Assembly: GCF_030867145.1 (NCBI RefSeq)
Contig: NC_134433.1
Span: 12,103,216-12,167,215, forward strand
DNA length: 64,000 bases
From: Opisthocomus hoazin
Taxonomy: Eukaryota; Chordata; Aves; Opisthocomiformes; Opisthocomidae
Reading direction: 5' to 3'
Shown here: one piece after another, positions 63,201 to 64,000 of the stretch
Numbering within the stretch: the stretch's first letter is position 1
How the letters are laid out: each line of letters opens with the position of its first letter
Made by a program: the position numbers and the translations under genes
Notes under the pieces: model-generated
What the model was told of the DNA's origin: nothing
The model's input: only the letters and a program-made list of their open reading frames with translations
The model's database searches: none

Positions 63201-63850
63201 TGTCCTCGGCGGATCAGGGTGAAAGCTGAGCCAGGCAGTGGCTCCGTGCCAGGCGGGCTCGGTGGGGGCATGAGTGTCTGGTTGCCAGCGCAGCACCAAG
63301 CCCCCGCGTACGCCTCTCGGCACACGGTTTCATTTCCATTCTCCACGCCTTGTAATTGGGCTCACGCAACAGCCAGCTCTCAGGATGCTAATGACATGCT
63401 GATTCGCAAATTAGGGAGCAATTTGAGCCTGGCGCTGATGGGGCTCAGGGCAGCCCTGGTCCTGCATCCCACCCCACTGCGGTCTCCTGCATCCCACCCC
63501 ACTGCAGGCTCCTGCATCCCACCCCACTGTGGGCTCCTGCATCCCACCCCATCACAGGCTCCTGCATCCCACCCCATTATGGGCTCCTGCATCCCACCCC
63601 ACTGCAGGATCCTGCATCCCACCCCACGGCAGGGCCCTGCTCAGGACCAACACTCCCCCAAGCCCACCCTGCCCCATCCAGCGTCCCCCGGCAGAGAGAT
63701 ACCCACGTCCTTGCCGCGGATCTGGTCCTCGGTGAGCTGCACCTCGATGAGGGGCCGCACGGTCGTGAAGAGCTTCCACCAGGGCCAGCCCTTCACCCCC
63801 TTGTTCTTCTTGATGTTCTTCTGCACACACCGGATGGCCAAATCCTGGAT
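51110..63850 (-). CDS. MYO18A: Unconventional myosin-XVIIIa, tail exons (N-terminal part outside the window)
   Basis: Myosin-like scaffold that binds actin but has little or no motor activity; it acts at the Golgi, in lamellae and in muscle. Exons of the short form: 63707-63850, 62610-62699, 62404-62523, 62216-62327, 61957-62084, 61645-61799, 60291-60414, 60012-60212, 59604-59714, 59208-59312, 58951-59097, 58747-58860, 58455-58571, 58269-58352, 57884-58021, 57019-57204, 56797-56936, 56153-56197, 54465-54587, 51110-51245. These give 839 residues; the long form replaces the last exon with 52404-53574 (1184 residues). All junctions are in phase. The product is the end of the motor-tail junction ([20 protein letters not shown]), a long heptad-rich coiled coil and a C-terminal tail with [20 protein letters not shown]. 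These match human MYO18A very closely. The PDZ and motor domains lie beyond the right edge. No TIAF1-like frame was seen at the 3' end. Confidence 0.96.
51246..52403 (-). other. Long-exon 3' UTR or intron before the MYO18A short terminal exon
   Basis: GC-rich sequence after the long-form stop. In the short form it is intron. No clear minus-strand AATAAA was noticed directly after 52404. A short AT-rich patch with aataaattc lies on the plus strand at about 52070-52095. No other gene seen. Confidence 0.5.
52404..53574 (-). CDS. MYO18A: MYO18A long alternative terminal exon (gamma-type C-terminus)
   Basis: Reads on in phase from exon 19 as [18 protein letters not shown] and runs 389 residues to a TGA at 52404-52406. 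It includes a conserved-looking [19 protein letters not shown] segment, a long Lys-rich run ([19 protein letters not shown]), a Ser/Asp-rich run and the end [15 protein letters not shown]. Acceptor GGCGCAG is preceded by a CTCCGTCTCTCTCTTGCCTC tract. I recall a sarcomeric Myo18A-gamma isoform in mammals with an extended C-terminus; assignment of this exon to it is inference. Confidence 0.82.
53575..54464 (-). other. MYO18A intron before the long terminal exon, with an AT-rich island
   Basis: GC-rich intron containing an AT-rich block at about 53690-53910, some 120-340 nt upstream of the long exon in transcript sense. No coding sequence recognised. Confidence 0.6.
54465..54587 (-). CDS. MYO18A: MYO18A tail exon 19, last constitutive exon
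   Basis: [20 protein letters not shown] to SDDGSLKGS. Donor GCAG|GTGGGT leaves AG (phase 2), which can complete either AGC (short end) or AGG (long end). Confidence 0.93.
54588..56152 (-). other. MYO18A intron 18 with AT-rich island
   Basis: No exon recognised. At 55200-55420 an AT-rich stretch contains a CATTCCT word (MCAT-type). Another AT-rich patch is at 55680-55860. Candidate regulatory DNA only. Confidence 0.5.
56153..56197 (-). CDS. MYO18A: MYO18A tail exon 18, 45-nt microexon-like
   Basis: [16 protein letters not shown]. Too short to stand out as an open frame; found by matching the human LQDMVTKYQKRKNKL. Acceptor CTCCCAG, donor AACT|GTGAGG, phase 2 on both sides. Confidence 0.9.
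56797..56936 (-). CDS. MYO18A: MYO18A tail exon 17
   Basis: [20 protein letters not shown] to SDSNEDLIN, the last part of the coiled coil. Donor AACAG|GTGAGA, phase 2. Confidence 0.93.
57019..57204 (-). CDS. MYO18A: MYO18A tail exon 16
   Basis: 62 codons, [20 protein letters not shown] to ASRKKHEL. Acceptor TCCGCAG, donor CTG|GTGAGG. Confidence 0.93.
57884..58021 (-). CDS. MYO18A: MYO18A tail exon 15
   Basis: [20 protein letters not shown] to RTQVKRLE. Acceptor ACTGCAG, donor GAG|GTGGGC. Confidence 0.93.
58269..58352 (-). CDS. MYO18A: MYO18A tail exon 14
   Basis: [20 protein letters not shown] to LQEK. Acceptor CCGCAG, donor AAG|GTGGGG. Confidence 0.92.
58455..58571 (-). CDS. MYO18A: MYO18A tail exon 13
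   Basis: [20 protein letters not shown] to KKHKAAVAQ. Donor CAG|GTGAGG. Confidence 0.93.
58747..58860 (-). CDS. MYO18A: MYO18A tail exon 12
   Basis: [20 protein letters not shown] to DDLAKAKAA. Acceptor CCGTAG, donor GCA|GTAAGT. Confidence 0.93.
58951..59097 (-). CDS. MYO18A: MYO18A tail exon 11
   Basis: [20 protein letters not shown] to REIAQLKNQ. Donor CAG|GTGGGC. Confidence 0.93.
59208..59312 (-). CDS. MYO18A: MYO18A tail exon 10
   Basis: [20 protein letters not shown] to LSAISEQ. Donor CAG|GTAGGG. Confidence 0.93.
59604..59714 (-). CDS. MYO18A: MYO18A tail exon 9
   Basis: [20 protein letters not shown] to RQSCQKK. Donor AAG|GTAGGG. Confidence 0.93.
60012..60212 (-). CDS. MYO18A: MYO18A tail exon 8
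   Basis: 67 codons, [20 protein letters not shown] to AGTIQMLEQ. Donor CAG|GTACGG. Confidence 0.94.
60291..60414 (-). CDS. MYO18A: MYO18A tail exon 7
   Basis: [20 protein letters not shown] to GLKQLLE. Acceptor ATGCAG, donor GAG|GTGAGC. Confidence 0.93.
60457..60600. repeat. Tandem duplication of about 70 bp in a MYO18A intron
   Basis: Two adjacent copies starting ggcaccggg and ending atcccatggcagca, with the start of a third copy at 60597. It lies in the 1.2 kb intron between tail exons 6 and 7, which is otherwise empty. Confidence 0.85.
61645..61799 (-). CDS. MYO18A: MYO18A tail exon 6
   Basis: [20 protein letters not shown] to NHDLEKKQR. Donor CGGAG|GTGGGG lies close to long C runs in the following intron. 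Confidence 0.92.
61957..62084 (-). CDS. MYO18A: MYO18A tail exon 5
   Basis: [19 protein letters not shown] to GKRQLERR. Acceptor TCGCAG, donor AGG|GTGAGT. Confidence 0.93.
62216..62327 (-). CDS. MYO18A: MYO18A tail exon 4
   Basis: [20 protein letters not shown] to the acidic GELDDDDS. Donor TCAG|GTACGG, phase 1. Confidence 0.92.
62404..62523 (-). CDS. MYO18A: MYO18A tail exon 3
   Basis: 40 codons, [20 protein letters not shown] to EKEMKDLQ. Acceptor CGCCAG, donor CAG|GTAAAT. Confidence 0.93.
62610..62699 (-). CDS. MYO18A: MYO18A tail exon 2
   Basis: 30 codons, [19 protein letters not shown] to RLESR. Acceptor TTGCAG, donor AGG|GTAGGT. Confidence 0.92.
63462..63636. repeat. 25-bp minisatellite in a MYO18A intron
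   Basis: Seven consecutive units beginning ctgcatcccaccccactg, exactly 25 bp each. It lies in the intron between tail exons 1 and 2 (62700-63706), about 70 bp downstream of the tail exon 1 donor. Confidence 0.95.
63707..63850 (-). CDS. MYO18A: MYO18A tail exon 1 of window, end of neck and start of coiled coil
   Basis: 48 codons, [38 protein letters not shown] to RGKD. The WPWWKLF segment is the invariant start of myosin rods. Acceptor GTGCAG, donor GAC|GTGGGT. Confidence 0.94.
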
Positions 63851-64000
63851 CTGCACGGCGTATGGTGTCAGCACAGGGTACCGTGTCAGCACGGGGTGCC
63901 GCCGGCGGGGCAAAGCAGGGCTGGTGGGCGCTCAGCACCCCTGCCGGCAGCCCCGCACGCTCCCCTTCGTTAACATTCGGGCTAACTGCACCCAGCTTAT

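Overview
The window is vertebrate nuclear DNA, most likely from a bird. It carries spliced genes with GT-AG introns, vertebrate-specific gene families, CpG-island promoters, short GC-rich introns loaded with minisatellites, and long G or C homopolymers, as on an avian microchromosome. Four neighbouring genes were recognised by reading exon translations against remembered vertebrate proteins. Their order, PHF12 - SEZ6 - PIPOX - MYO18A, is the same as on human 17q11.2. The bird equivalent is probably a GGA19-like microchromosome; that assignment is inference.

Layout. PHF12 (minus strand) fills about 0.46-26.5 kb. Eleven exons cover residues 1 to about 791, including both PHD fingers; the C-terminal FHA exons lie beyond the left edge. 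Its second intron is 14.2 kb long and holds no gene I can see. A large CpG island (about 25.4-28.1 kb) covers the PHF12 start and runs into the 3' end of SEZ6. SEZ6 (minus strand, 28.13-42.47 kb) is complete: 17 coding exons join without a frame break into 966 or 967 codons, with a signal peptide, a Thr/Pro-rich region, three CUB and five Sushi domains, one membrane helix and an NPTY-containing tail. Two in-line splice acceptors in the last intron give two different C-termini. A 3.9 kb divergent intergenic region separates it from PIPOX (plus strand, 46.41-49.22 kb), whose eight exons encode a complete 392-residue flavin oxidase. MYO18A (minus strand, 51.11 kb to beyond the right edge) contributes 19 tail exons coding for the coiled coil, plus two alternative terminal exons: a short one and a long Lys/Ser-rich one. 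PIPOX and MYO18A converge.

Base composition changes sharply near 25.3 kb. The PHF12 introns to the left are AT-balanced, and everything to the right is very GC-rich, broken by short AT-rich islands around SEZ6 and in MYO18A introns that look like candidate regulatory elements. Intronic minisatellites with 31-, 26-, 25- and 23-bp units account for most of the long spurious open frames.

The genes do not form a pathway. PHF12 is a Sin3/HDAC chromatin corepressor subunit, SEZ6 a neuronal membrane protein, PIPOX a peroxisomal amino-acid oxidase and MYO18A a non-motile myosin-like scaffold. The main points of interest are the two alternative C-terminus switches (SEZ6 and MYO18A), a repeated CCAAT-containing module at the SEZ6 promoter, paired perfect CREs beside PHF12, and the altered C-terminal tripeptide of PIPOX. 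No new mobile, CRISPR or defence-type system was found.
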